Positions 36,148 through 44,746 of a DNA stretch of 64,000 nucleotides are shown here, piece after piece (the stretch's first letter is position 1; each line of letters opens with the position of its first letter). Source of the DNA: CAZXYS01 sp964645005 (GTDB taxonomy: Bacteria; Bacteroidota; Ignavibacteria; Kapaibacteriales; UBA2268); contig CAZXYS010000016.1 of assembly GCA_964645005.1 (NCBI GenBank), forward strand, positions 21,135-85,134, in the 5' to 3' direction. The notes beneath the pieces were generated by a model. That model was not told the origin of the DNA and ran no database searches. It saw only the letters and a list, made by a program, of their open reading frames with translations. Both the position numbers and the translations under genes were made by a program.

Positions 36148-38229
36148 TCACTTTATCAAATCATCCAACTCCTTCGTTTTGCCGGTATTTACAATTAATA
36201 TCCTTTTGTTTTTAGGAATGTCTTCTGTCATCTGAAGCAATAAAGCCAAACCAGCCAACCCCGACGGTTCAAATTTAATCTGCTGAGCTTCAGCAATCTC
36301 AATTGCCTTATCTACATATTTTTCATGGACATAGTAAATGTCTGTCAGATTCCCTACACACTTATATTCACTTTTCAATTCGTCGATATAATCATGGAAA
36401 TCCTGGATCGATGGCAAAAATTTGGAATAAAGCTTATCCAGCTTGGTCTGCGGTACATTCGATGAAGCCCCGAAATAATGACATTTCTTCAATGTCTCAA
36501 TATCGCTGTAAAATCGCGGATCATGCTTGGAAACATAAGAATAAAAATACTCTGTCTTCACGATATTCAGAATATTAATAAAAAGATCTCCGGTACCGAA
36601 AGGTATAAAGCAATAATCAGGCTTCTCATTAAGGATTTCATAGCTCATCCAGTCATAGTATGTATCAAGATTGGCATCAAGGGATTCTCTGTAGGTAATG
36701 TCAATACCGCTCATGTTATCCGTAAGTTCTTTAATATCCTCAGAATTAAGTAATTTTTCCGAAAGATCGTACTCATAAAGTTCGCAGCCGATTTCCTTTA
36801 TCGATTTTTTGATTCCCGGATGCAATTGAGAATCGCAGAGAACTTTCAGTCTGGTCGGTATCTTAAACAGATTAAACAAATGCTGAATAGCTATTGCTGC
36901 GCTGCCGGATGAGATAAGCGACATCTGAGGCAGCGAATCCTCGGATTTATATTTCAGTGCATCGATCATTGACTTATATTTGATAACCACTTCCCATGCC
37001 ATCCTGTCTTTATGTGTGCCGGTTGGATTTGTACTTTCATCCTTCATGCAAACATCGGAAAAACCGGGAACATCGATTTTAAATGTCTGAGATGCTGGAA
37101 ATTTCGGCGTATAAAACGGCTCCGGCGGAAATTCAGGCTTATTGGGATCATTATTCGAAGGTATTTTAATGCTCTTATAAGTCTTCTCCAATTCAAGATT
37201 TAGCGGACTTATTCTGTCCGGCTTAGGGAACAGGTTTAATAGTTCATCCCTCGCTTCAATTTTATTAAAGAAAATATCATACAGCACACTGCAGCGATTC
37301 TCTCTGATCAGATCAAGTACATTATGCAGTTCATCAATAATTTCCTTAATTTCATCAAGTTCTTCGCGCAGCTTGCTGAAGAAAGTCTGTTCACGTTTAT
37401 CGCTCATCAGCAGCTTGTGGTTTTCTTCCAGCTTTTCTATCCTCAATTTCCAATATTTCAGTAGTTCCGACCTCCCCAGCGAATCAAAAATATTAAAATC
37501 TCCCTGATAAATATCCTTGTAAAGTATATGGAAAGTATGAGCTAAATACTTATCCATGTTATTCTTCGTAAAGTGTATCAACTCTTTGATACAATTCTCA
37601 TTTTGCAGATAATCCCTGCTAATTAAAGTAACAACAATAGAATCTTTATCCGGATTGCTATAAAGCTCTTCCAGCGAGCCTTTACTGTAAGCCTGAGTAT
37701 CCCTTGTTTCCGATTCAGCAATAAAACCGAAATGCTCACTCAGACGCTCTTTTATTTTTTCAGCTTCTATCATATTATTGATAGTAGAAGATACTATAAT
37801 CTTTCTGTCGGATGGCTCATGAATTTTTGCATCTCGTTTTTTACCGGCAGTGGCTTTCTCTTCGATTTTATGAGCGAATCTCGTTTTGCCGTAAGTATAG
37901 AGATAACAAATTTCTATATTATATTCCTGAAACTGCGGACTTTCCGCATCTTTCTTTGTGTAGAACAAGTCTTTAAAGAAGGTTTTCCCCGGCACCAGGT
38001 CATAAACATATTGTCCCTCAATTTTGATGTCAAGATTTTCCAAAGATTTAAGTTCATCTATGCGGGCGCGGATATGATCCCGCAGTTCATTATAATTTGG
38101 CAGGTGTGAATTAAACTTCTTGCTCCCGCCTTCGTTGACGTACTGCTCTCGCATTTTTTTCCTCAGGCGGTCAAGTTCGTCTTTATCAATCTTTATCCAG
38201 CCGCTCTTTAAGACTATCTCATTATCCAT
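36148..38229 (-). CDS. TIR domain fused to PLP-dependent (PALP/tryptophan-synthase-beta-fold) enzyme
   Basis: 693 residues from the ATG at 38229, chosen because AAAGG lies 8 bases upstream; ATGs at 38235 and 38262 are in frame. Residues 1-130 are an unassigned alpha/beta domain. Residues about 142-275 form a TIR-type domain: KIIVSST strand, VVTLISRDYL strand, then ENCIKELIHF, whose Glu216 aligns with the NADase Glu of plant and bacterial TIRs, and a terminal LLKYWKLRIEKL helix. A charged helical linker follows (about 275-335). Residues about 375-693 are a PALP fold II enzyme: KDESTNPTGTHKDR with Lys407 as the Schiff-base Lys, SSGSAAIAI as the phosphate/substrate loop, IPFGTGDLF as the glycine loop and EPSGLAGLA near the end. 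TIR homologues in prokaryotes commonly act in antiviral defence. The role of this fusion is inference; I know of no characterised example. Confidence 0.8.
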   Translation of the reverse strand: MDNEIVLKSGWIKIDKDELDRLRKKMREQYVNEGGSKKFNSHLPNYNELRDHIRARIDELKSLENLDIKIEGQYVYDLVPGKTFFKDLFYTKKDAESPQFQEYNIEICYLYTYGKTRFAHKIEEKATAGKKRDAKIHEPSDRKIIVSSTINNMIEAEKIKERLSEHFGFIAESETRDTQAYSKGSLEELYSNPDKDSIVVTLISRDYLQNENCIKELIHFTKNNMDKYLAHTFHILYKDIYQGDFNIFDSLGRSELLKYWKLRIEKLEENHKLLMSDKREQTFFSKLREELDEIKEIIDELHNVLDLIRENRCSVLYDIFFNKIEARDELLNLFPKPDRISPLNLELEKTYKSIKIPSNNDPNKPEFPPEPFYTPKFPASQTFKIDVPGFSDVCMKDESTNPTGTHKDRMAWEVVIKYKSMIDALKYKSEDSLPQMSLISSGSAAIAIQHLFNLFKIPTRLKVLCDSQLHPGIKKSIKEIGCELYEYDLSEKLLNSEDIKELTDNMSGIDITYRESLDANLDTYYDWMSYEILNEKPDYCFIPFGTGDLFINILNIVKTEYFYSYVSKHDPRFYSDIETLKKCHYFGASSNVPQTKLDKLYSKFLPSIQDFHDYIDELKSEYKCVGNLTDIYYVHEKYVDKAIEIAEAQQIKFEPSGLAGLALLLQMTEDIPKNKRILIVNTGKTKELDDLIK

Positions 38230-38585
38230 CTTCATCGCCTTTATAAAAAATTTAAATCTCAATAGACTGTATCAAAATAAGAACAAATCAGTCTCAGACA
38301 ATTACAATATAACAATTTTATTTTAATATTGTTAAGATGTTGAGATCATTCGTTAAGATGATTTTCTGATTTCGAATGGATGTGGTTTTAGTCAATTGGC
38401 TAACGGTGAACGGCAAACAGATAACGACTAACGTTTTGAATACAAATAAGATAATGGTAATTATTGATTTAGTTTATTGTGAAATAAGTTAATTCAATAA
38501 TTTTCAATATCTTAAGCCATCACCATAAAGTTAAAGAATTGTAATAACCGATTGGTTTTCTTAACTTTAACCTTTAACCAATTTT
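38230..38585. other. Spacer upstream of TIR-PALP gene
   Basis: No gene seen. It contains GGCTAACGGTGAACGGCAAA near 38397, related to the 7-base tandem repeat at 25664, and an imperfect inverted repeat AAAGTTAAAGAA / TTCTTAACTTTA at 38527-38569 that could end mgtE transcription. The part next to the TIR-PALP start is AT-rich and presumably holds its promoter. Confidence 0.45.
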
Positions 38586-39935
38586 CTACAAATTCAAATA
38601 CCATATTGCAATATTAAAGTAAATAATTATGCCTGTAACATCAACCAAGGTTGCTATGAACGGACTCGAAATTACAGCGGGATCGAGTTTAAATTTCGCC
38701 AGTACTATTGGCAGGGCAGCTCCAATTATATTTGCCCAAACTACAAGAATAAGCATTGAAAGACTTACTACAATAGCCAAATCTAACCCTCCTTTTCCTT
38801 CTATATACCCCCGGAACCACGTCATCATCCCAAGAAATATTCCAAGCATAAAACCAATAAACAATTCTTTTCTAAGTACTTTGAACCAGTCCTGAATTTC
38901 CACATCTCCGACGGCTAAACTTCGGATGATCAGAGTTGCAGACTGAGTTCCCGTATTTCCGGCAGTACCGATCAACAGGGGAATGAAGAATGTTAGTGCC
39001 ACTACAGCTTCTATCGCTTCCGAATAAAATGAGATTATCGCAGCCGTTATAAAATTTGCAAATAACAATCCAATAAGCCATGGAAGACGTTTTCCCCACA
39101 ACTTCCACGGGCTGGCATATAGATAGGTCTGATCGACCGGATTGATAGCCGATATCCTCTGGAAGTCCTCTGTGGTTTCTTCTTCAAGAATATCCATAAT
39201 ATCGTCAAAAGTCACTATCCCTAACAATTTCCCATCAGAATCCACAACCGGCAGCGCCGAAATATCATATTTCTCCATTATTTGCACAGCTTCTTCCTGA
39301 TCCTCAAATGCGGATATACTTACGACATTAAAATCCATTAAATCCGATACCTTCTTATCTTCCGGTGCAATTATTATATTTCTCAATAGAATATCATCGA
39401 TCAAAATCCCGCTATTATCTGTTACATATATTCTGTAAATGGTTTCACTGTCCCGACCAAATCTCCGAATATGCTGCAGCGCTTTGGAAATAGTCCAGTC
39501 TTGCCGCACAGCTACAAAGTCCGGGGTCATGAGTCTTCCAACAGTGTCTTCAGGATAGCCAAGCAACTGTCGGGCTTCCTTCAGGTCTTCAGGACTCAGC
39601 AGATTAAGCATAGTCTTCGTAGCTTTGGCAGGAAGCTCTTCCAGGAGCGAAGTTCTATCATCAGGCGGAATATCCGCAAGAAGCTGCTTCGTTTCCTGGT
39701 CGGTCAGTTCGAAAAGCAGCATTTCACGGTCATCATGATCAAGAAATGAAAATACTTCGCTTGAAACATCCCTCGGCAGCGCCCGAAACAATAAAACCCT
39801 GCTGTATTTGTCAATATCCAGCAATAGTTCGGCGATTTCGGGCGGAGGCCAGTTTGACAGCGTTTCTTTTAGTTCCGTCCATCTGTGATTTTCAATCAAC
39901 TCTCGTATTTCGGGTTTCAGAAGTTCTTTTAGCAT
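38586..39935 (-). CDS. mgtE: Magnesium transporter MgtE
   Basis: 449 residues. The N-terminal superhelical MgtE_N domain (about 15-120; PPEIAELLLDIDKYSRVLLFRALP) is followed by two CBS domains (about 130-255; MTPDFVAVRQDWTISKAL, and LPVVDSDGKLLGIVTFDDIMDILEEE) and the five-helix channel (about 280-449; GTAGNTGTQSATLIIRSLAVG). It is a Mg2+-gated inner-membrane Mg2+ channel; the cytosolic domains sense Mg2+. It is upstream of, and on the same strand as, the TIR-PALP gene but more than 350 bases away, so they are probably separate units. Confidence 0.96.
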   Translation of the reverse strand: MLKELLKPEIRELIENHRWTELKETLSNWPPPEIAELLLDIDKYSRVLLFRALPRDVSSEVFSFLDHDDREMLLFELTDQETKQLLADIPPDDRTSLLEELPAKATKTMLNLLSPEDLKEARQLLGYPEDTVGRLMTPDFVAVRQDWTISKALQHIRRFGRDSETIYRIYVTDNSGILIDDILLRNIIIAPEDKKVSDLMDFNVVSISAFEDQEEAVQIMEKYDISALPVVDSDGKLLGIVTFDDIMDILEEETTEDFQRISAINPVDQTYLYASPWKLWGKRLPWLIGLLFANFITAAIISFYSEAIEAVVALTFFIPLLIGTAGNTGTQSATLIIRSLAVGDVEIQDWFKVLRKELFIGFMLGIFLGMMTWFRGYIEGKGGLDLAIVVSLSMLILVVWANIIGAALPIVLAKFKLDPAVISSPFIATLVDVTGIIIYFNIAIWYLNL

Positions 39936-40050
39936 AGAACACCGTTTCTGTTATCAAGGTAAAATTAGGGATAAGTGGGTTTTGTCCAATACCAAATTTT
40001 AAAATTACAAAAAACGGAGCAAATTAAACTAAATTTTTTACAATAGAATT

Positions 40051-40082
40051 TTTGTTCATAAATCTATAATATATTATATTTG
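40051..40082 (+). promoter_or_regulatory. Bacteroidota-type promoter of rpsT
   Basis: TTTG at 40051-40054 and TATATTTG at 40075-40082 match the -33 TTTG and -7 TAnnTTTG consensus exactly, 20 bases apart. Transcription would begin near 40088, giving a leader of about 37 bases that contains AAAAGGAG. Confidence 0.72.
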
Positions 40083-40124
40083 TAATTCTGTAAAATCAAT
40101 CAATTATTAATTAAAAGGAGACAA

Positions 40125-40385
40125 ATGGCAAACTATCAATCGGCTATTAAAAGAATCAGAAAAGCCAGAAGACAAACTCTTTATAACAGACAGTACAAAA
40201 AGATGATAAAAGAAGCTGTCAAATCAGTCAGGTTGGCGGAGGATTATGAAAAAGCTTCGGAAAATCTGAAAAAAGCAGAAAGTGTGTTGGATAAGGCAGC
40301 CACAAAAAATATATTACATAAGAATAATGCTTCCCGTAAAAAGGCAAGTCTGGCTAAACATGTAAAATCTTTGAGAGAAGCATAA
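40125..40385 (+). CDS. rpsT: 30S ribosomal protein S20
   Basis: 86 residues, basic, all-helical, beginning MANYQSAIKRIRKARRQTLYN and containing LDKAATKNILHKNNASRKKA, both diagnostic of S20. It binds 16S rRNA early in small-subunit assembly. Strong AAAAGGAG site 6 bases before the ATG and an excellent Bacteroidota promoter upstream. Monocistronic. Confidence 0.98.
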   Translation: MANYQSAIKRIRKARRQTLYNRQYKKMIKEAVKSVRLAEDYEKASENLKKAESVLDKAATKNILHKNNASRKKASLAKHVKSLREA

Positions 40386-40400
40386 ATTTTAGCAGGTTTT

Positions 40401-40426
40401 CCGGCAGTCATAGCAAAGGCTGCCGG
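40401..40426. terminator. Hairpin after rpsT
   Basis: CCGGCAG / CTGCCGG, a 7-bp GC-rich stem with a 12-base loop, between convergent rpsT and the unknown gene at 40446. No good U-run, so termination efficiency is uncertain. Confidence 0.5.
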
Positions 40427-40445
40427 ATTAAGAAATTGCTGTTTC

Positions 40446-41192
40446 CTATTTATAGCTGTCAAATTCAGCGTAAATTATTGCCGGATAATTTGAACTCACT
40501 AACAGTTCCTTATCCTTTTTAAATATTCCCTGAGTCGTAAGTTCACCCTCATAATATTTTATTATCGAAATAGTTGTTTTCAGTGAATCGTGTTCCAAAA
40601 ACTCGAAGAATAAGTCGCTAATACTCCCCGGCTCTTTGCCAAATCCGTTTCTTTTCCAGCCATTTAAAATATTATTTCTAATATCAAGATTATTCAGAAA
40701 TCCCTTCCAGAATATTTCATTCGTCGGCGGCAAAATCGAATATATTTCAGGGATGAGTTTGATGTATTTGCTTTCCAAATCAATATTTTTTTCCAGATAG
40801 TTTTTATTATTGCCATTAGAGTCAATATAATTTGCCGGTATCAACCTGTTAGCGAAAATATCCGCAGCCATGACAGAGAAAATGACGGACATAAACATAT
40901 TCTCATACATATCCCCCAAAAGCTCAATTCTGTCTCTAAGTTTTGTGGTATGGAATATGTAGCTGCCATTTTTAAACTCAGTGTTTGGTTTTATCTTCGT
41001 TTCCCACAAATCAACAGCCTTTATTCTGAATTTTTCCGTCATGCTCAGAAAGGTTTCCAGAATATTTGTCCCCGGCAGCATAGCGTTGATTAGTGAACTC
41101 GCATCTTGATACTCCTCATAATCCTTCACGCGAATAGTAGACGCGGAATGAGAAATTTTGGAATAGTATTCTTTTTTTGGAGATCTTTCCAT
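40446..41192 (-). CDS. Unknown helical protein
   Basis: 248 residues, no signal peptide or membrane segment, predicted mostly helical. I recognise no family with confidence. One stretch, FWKGFLNNLDIRNNILNGW, has the outline of a HEPN-domain helix (L-x-x-R-N-x-x-x-H), but the His is replaced by Gly or Asn, so nuclease activity would not be expected. Low GC and AT-rich flanks (431 bases upstream without a gene) are compatible with recent acquisition. It converges on rpsT. Confidence 0.6.
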   Translation of the reverse strand: MERSPKKEYYSKISHSASTIRVKDYEEYQDASSLINAMLPGTNILETFLSMTEKFRIKAVDLWETKIKPNTEFKNGSYIFHTTKLRDRIELLGDMYENMFMSVIFSVMAADIFANRLIPANYIDSNGNNKNYLEKNIDLESKYIKLIPEIYSILPPTNEIFWKGFLNNLDIRNNILNGWKRNGFGKEPGSISDLFFEFLEHDSLKTTISIIKYYEGELTTQGIFKKDKELLVSSNYPAIIYAEFDSYK

Positions 41193-41623
41193 TTAAAACC
41201 TTAAAAAATGCTAAATATTTGTGGACTCCTATGGCGTTAGATCAATTTATATTAGTAAAAAATATTACTTCGCTTTTTTTATTATTACACAGTTTTTCAA
41301 ATATTAATTTAATGAATTATTTCCAAAAAATAATATTGTAATATGATAAACTAATTAATTCTAAATTAATTTTTTCTAAGTAGTTTTTCTTAAAAGTAAG
41401 AATTTTCTATCGATCAACCCCAATAAAAATTAAAAAAAACAAACAATAATTCATATAGGCTAAAATAATAATTTGTTTAACCAAATAAATTTTGTCAATT
41501 TTTATTCAGACTAAAATATCTGATTATGGAAAACGTTATTATTAATAAATTGATAAAAAGAATTCTTTGAATTTAATAATTAATACGACATTTTATTCTT
41601 AATATAATATAAAGAGGGTTTTC
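41193..41623. other. Very AT-rich spacer
   Basis: 431 bases, no open frame of note, many A/T runs. It must hold the divergent promoters of the unknown gene at 40446 and the DUF438 gene at 41624; I see no convincing TAnnTTTG element or FNR-like palindrome. Confidence 0.5.
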
Positions 41624-42871
41624 ATGAGTGAACTAATAAACAATTCGACAAAGCGTAAAGAACTTCTGAAGCACATGATACTGCAACTGCACGAAGGCGC
41701 CGCACCTGAAGAAGTACGCGGCAGACTGGCAAGCCTAATGCAAAAAATTCCTTACGGCGAAGTAGTGGAAGTAGAGCAGCAGCTTATTCACGAGGGCTTG
41801 CCCGAAGAAGAAGTCCTCAAACTCTGCGACATCCACACCGAGGCACTGGAAGGGCAGATCGACTTATCCGGCGCGCAGCTTATACCGCCGGGACATCCTG
41901 TCGATACTTTCCGCAAAGAGAACGATGAGTTGAACAAAGTAGCGGACATGCTCGAAAAGCTCTATCAAAAAGCCGAAGACGGCAATATCGACGACATTCG
42001 GGATTTTATCCTTCAGTTGAGGGGCAATTTTAACAATCTTATGGACGTAGAAAAGCACTACCAGCGCAAGGAAAATCTACTATTCCCATATCTGGAAAAA
42101 CACGGCATAACAGGACCGCCCAAAGTCATGTGGGGCAAGCATGATGAAATCAGAGGAAAGCTAAAAGCCGCACTCGAAGCGCTTGATTCCCCGGGCGAGC
42201 TATCTATCGAAGAGATACGGACTATGGTAGAGCTTGTACTCAAGCCGGCTTCTGACGGCGTCGCAGACATGACCTATAAGGAAAATGAGATCCTGCTGCC
42301 AATGAGCATGGATAAATTAACCGATGTCGAGTGGTACGAAGTTTACCGCCAGACCGATGAATACGGTTTCTGCCTGTATGATCCGCAGACGGAATGGAAA
42401 CCGCAGGGCATTGAATTTCCCGAAGAGGAATCCGACGATGACGAAAAAATCAAATTCCCCAGCGGTTCTTTCTCGAAAGAGGAATTGATCGCTGTATTCA
42501 AGACTTTGCCGGTAGATGTGACTTTCGTCGATAAAAACGACAAAGTCAAATTCTTCTCGCAGAAGGAAGATCGCATCTTCGCCAGAAGCAGGGCAATTCT
42601 TAACAGGGACGTCCATCTATGCCATCCGCCGCACAGCGTGGATAAGGTTAATCGCATCCTGGAAGACTTCAAAAGCGGCAAGCAAAACAGGGCGCGCTTC
42701 TGGATCAACCTGCACGGCAAGTTCATCCACATTGAATACTACGCTATCCGAAATGACGACGGCGAATATCTCGGCACCCTCGAAGTAACGCAGGATTGCA
42801 CGAGTATCCGTCAGTTGGAAGGTGAACAGCGCTTGTTGAATTACGATTCGGGGAATAACAATGGAAACTAA
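41624..42871 (+). CDS. DUF438 / hemerythrin / PAS protein
   Basis: 415 residues in three parts: an N-terminal DUF438 helical domain (about 1-90; KRKELLKHMILQLHEGAAPEEV), a hemerythrin-like four-helix bundle (about 95-235; HYQRKENLLFPYLEKHGI, WGKHDEIR, YKENEILLPM) with the His/Glu ligands of a diiron site, and a C-terminal PAS-like domain (about 285-400; PVDVTFVDKNDKVKFFSQ, LNRDVHLCHPP, FIHIEYYAI). Such proteins are typical of anaerobes and are thought to sense or handle O2, NO or redox state; this is inference. AAAGAGG precedes the ATG. The stop overlaps the next gene by 11 bases. Confidence 0.9.
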   Translation: MSELINNSTKRKELLKHMILQLHEGAAPEEVRGRLASLMQKIPYGEVVEVEQQLIHEGLPEEEVLKLCDIHTEALEGQIDLSGAQLIPPGHPVDTFRKENDELNKVADMLEKLYQKAEDGNIDDIRDFILQLRGNFNNLMDVEKHYQRKENLLFPYLEKHGITGPPKVMWGKHDEIRGKLKAALEALDSPGELSIEEIRTMVELVLKPASDGVADMTYKENEILLPMSMDKLTDVEWYEVYRQTDEYGFCLYDPQTEWKPQGIEFPEEESDDDEKIKFPSGSFSKEELIAVFKTLPVDVTFVDKNDKVKFFSQKEDRIFARSRAILNRDVHLCHPPHSVDKVNRILEDFKSGKQNRARFWINLHGKFIHIEYYAIRNDDGEYLGTLEVTQDCTSIRQLEGEQRLLNYDSGNNNGN

Positions 42872-43382
42872 ACCGATAATAACACCGATGACCAAAGTGG
42901 GGGAGATGCTCGAGCATTATCCGCATCTCGAGGAAAAACTGATAGAATTGGCGCCTGCATTCAAGAAGCTTAAGAATCCTGTGCTGCGTAAAACAATAGC
43001 AAAAGTGACTTCTCTCGAGCAGGCTTCAAAAGTCGGCGGCATCTCAGTTGAAAAATTAGTGAATACAATGAGAAAAGAGGTCGGGCAAGACATGTTAGCC
43101 GGTATCAGAAGCGCCGGCAATGATGAACCTGCTGCTCCCGGCTGGTTCGATCAGAATAGTATTGTGAAAACCCTCGACGCCCGGCCTCTTATTGAAAGCG
43201 GCGAGCAGCCTCTCTCGACGATCATCGAAGAGGCAAAATCACTGTCTTCCGGAGAGATTATCGAGGTGATTTCTCCATTCCTTCCGGCTCCTCTCATAGA
43301 TCAGTTGAGCAAAATGGGATTTTCACACTGGTCAAAAAAAGAGAATCAAGATTTATACAGAAATTTTTTCTACAAGCCTTAA
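42861..43382 (+). CDS. DUF1858-DUF2249 two-domain protein
   Basis: 173 residues. The N-terminal DUF1858 domain (about 5-70; TPMTKVGEMLEHYPHLEEKLIELAP, then TSLEQASKVGGISVEKLV) is the family also found at the start of ScdA/RIC iron-sulfur repair proteins. A C-terminal TusA-like DUF2249 domain (about 100-172; LDARPLIESGEQPLSTIIEEA, FLPAPLIDQLSKMGFSHW) follows. The TusA Cys is not conserved in this copy. It overlaps the hemerythrin gene by 11 bases, so the two are translationally coupled and probably act in one nitrosative or oxygen-stress pathway. Confidence 0.88.
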   Translation: METKPIITPMTKVGEMLEHYPHLEEKLIELAPAFKKLKNPVLRKTIAKVTSLEQASKVGGISVEKLVNTMRKEVGQDMLAGIRSAGNDEPAAPGWFDQNSIVKTLDARPLIESGEQPLSTIIEEAKSLSSGEIIEVISPFLPAPLIDQLSKMGFSHWSKKENQDLYRNFFYKP

Positions 43383-43415
43383 ATTGATTAAATTAGCCGA
43401 TACAAATTTCCCTTT

Positions 43416-43452
43416 CCCCTCCTTTGTAAGGAGGGGATGAAGGGGCGGTTTT
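43416..43452. repeat. Repeat R3, partial copy
   Basis: CCCCTCCTT-TGT-AAGGAGGGG (perfect 9-bp stem) followed by ATGAAGGGGCGGTT, the same right half as the branched hairpin at 25340-25376. The left outer arm is missing. Confidence 0.7.
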
Positions 43453-43511
43453 AATTAACTTATAGATTGACAGCAGCTTCGCTGCACCAATCAAAAAATT
43501 CTGTAGAAAAA

Positions 43512-44486
43512 ATGATCTGTATAGTAAGCGATACATTCGACCCATACTTCAACATTGCGGCGGAAGAATATCTCTTCACTGATTTTTCCGAAGATATTTT
43601 TTTTCTCTACCGAAATCGACCGTCAGTTATAGTCGGAAAGCATCAGAATGCGCTCGCCGAGATCAATTACCCATACATTAAACAGAATTATCTTCCGGTC
43701 ATAAGGCGTATCTCCGGCGGCGGCACGGTTTATCACGACCTCGGCAATATTAATTTTACTTATATCAAAAATGAACAAAAGAAGCTCCTGGTTGACTTTA
43801 GAAAATTCACTCAGCCGATAATCGATTTCCTCGCTGGCTGCGGATTATCTGCCGAATTCGGCGGACGCAACAGCCTTTACATTGACGGAAAGAAAATCTC
43901 CGGCAACGCCGAGCATACTTTCAAAAACCGCGTCATGCACCACGGTACCTTGCTTTTTAGCACAGATCTAACGGCATTGCGAGAATCACTTAACTCAAAT
44001 GAAGACAGATTTATCGACAAAGCTGTAAGATCTGTCCGCAGTTCAGTCATTAATTTGAACGAGTTGATTGATGATATCTCTGATCCTTCAGATTTTCTAT
44101 CAGCTCTGAAAAATTTCATAATAGCTAATAATCATGAAATCTCGGAATATAGCATTTCTAATGAAAATAGAGCTAAGATTGATTCATTAATTCATAGCAA
44201 ATATTCACAATGGTATTGGAATTTCGGCAGGTCGCCCGCTTACCGGTATGAAAATACTATACAGATAAGAGATAGCAAGCTCAAAGTCAAATTGGAAGTA
44301 AAAAAAGGTATAATAAAAAAGGCAGCCGTCACAAACACGGATACTCCTGAAATTTTATCACAAGCAATTGGCAGACTTTCAGATATTCCACACAGAGAAG
44401 ACCATGTTAAAAAAGGACTTTCCGCAGTGCTTTCGGGTTTTTTAAATTACAGTGAGATCAATCAGTTAGCTGTTCATTTATTTTGA
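43512..44486 (+). CDS. lplA: Lipoate-protein ligase A family protein
   Basis: 324 residues from the ATG at 43512; an in-frame ATG at 43467 adds 15 residues that overlap the repeat's flank and is less likely. The biotin/lipoate ligase fold is marked by RNRPSVIVGKHQNALAEIN, RRISGGGTVYHDLGNINFTYI (lipoyl-AMP loop), GKKISGNAEH with the conserved Lys, and a C-terminal accessory domain (about 240-324) starting WYWNFGRSP. It attaches exogenous lipoate to 2-oxoacid dehydrogenase and glycine-cleavage subunits in the cytoplasm. Stand-alone gene. Confidence 0.93.
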   Translation: MICIVSDTFDPYFNIAAEEYLFTDFSEDIFFLYRNRPSVIVGKHQNALAEINYPYIKQNYLPVIRRISGGGTVYHDLGNINFTYIKNEQKKLLVDFRKFTQPIIDFLAGCGLSAEFGGRNSLYIDGKKISGNAEHTFKNRVMHHGTLLFSTDLTALRESLNSNEDRFIDKAVRSVRSSVINLNELIDDISDPSDFLSALKNFIIANNHEISEYSISNENRAKIDSLIHSKYSQWYWNFGRSPAYRYENTIQIRDSKLKVKLEVKKGIIKKAAVTNTDTPEILSQAIGRLSDIPHREDHVKKGLSAVLSGFLNYSEINQLAVHLF

Positions 44487-44575
44487 TTTTCTCCGGCGGC
44501 GATCTAAAAGTTGTTTTCGTTATCCTTCGGCTTCACTTAGGATTAATAGATTTAAATGGGATTTTGGTAAAATAA

Positions 44576-44710
44576 ATTTTTTATGGCTTTATGGATGCGT
44601 ATGAGCAAAGTCTGAGAACCGGCATATCTCAAATACCATCAGGAAGACATTTCCTGTGATTAACTATTAGGGAAAATAGTTTTACGGAAAAGATAATAGT
44701 CAAACACTAA
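44576..44710 (+). pseudogene. Relic of a T9SS sorting domain
   Basis: In one frame the spacer after lplA translates to ...GISQIPSGRHFL, a TGA stop (44657-44659), then LTIRENSFTEKIIVKH and TAA at 44708. Without the TGA this is the last ~35 residues of a T9SS type A sorting domain (I-S-x-I-P-S-G-x-Y-F-L ... K-I-I-V-K). No signal peptide or body precedes it; a TAA lies at 44573. It is the decayed 3' end of a lost secreted-protein gene. Confidence 0.65.
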
Positions 44711-44746
44711 ATTATATATTTGTGATATTTATAATCTGACAAATAA

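Noticed and set aside
44657..44659. Selenocysteine or TGA recoding in the sorting-domain relic
   Set aside because: TGA is used as an ordinary stop elsewhere (for example the nucleoside transporter), there is no upstream coding body, and sorting domains have no Sec position.
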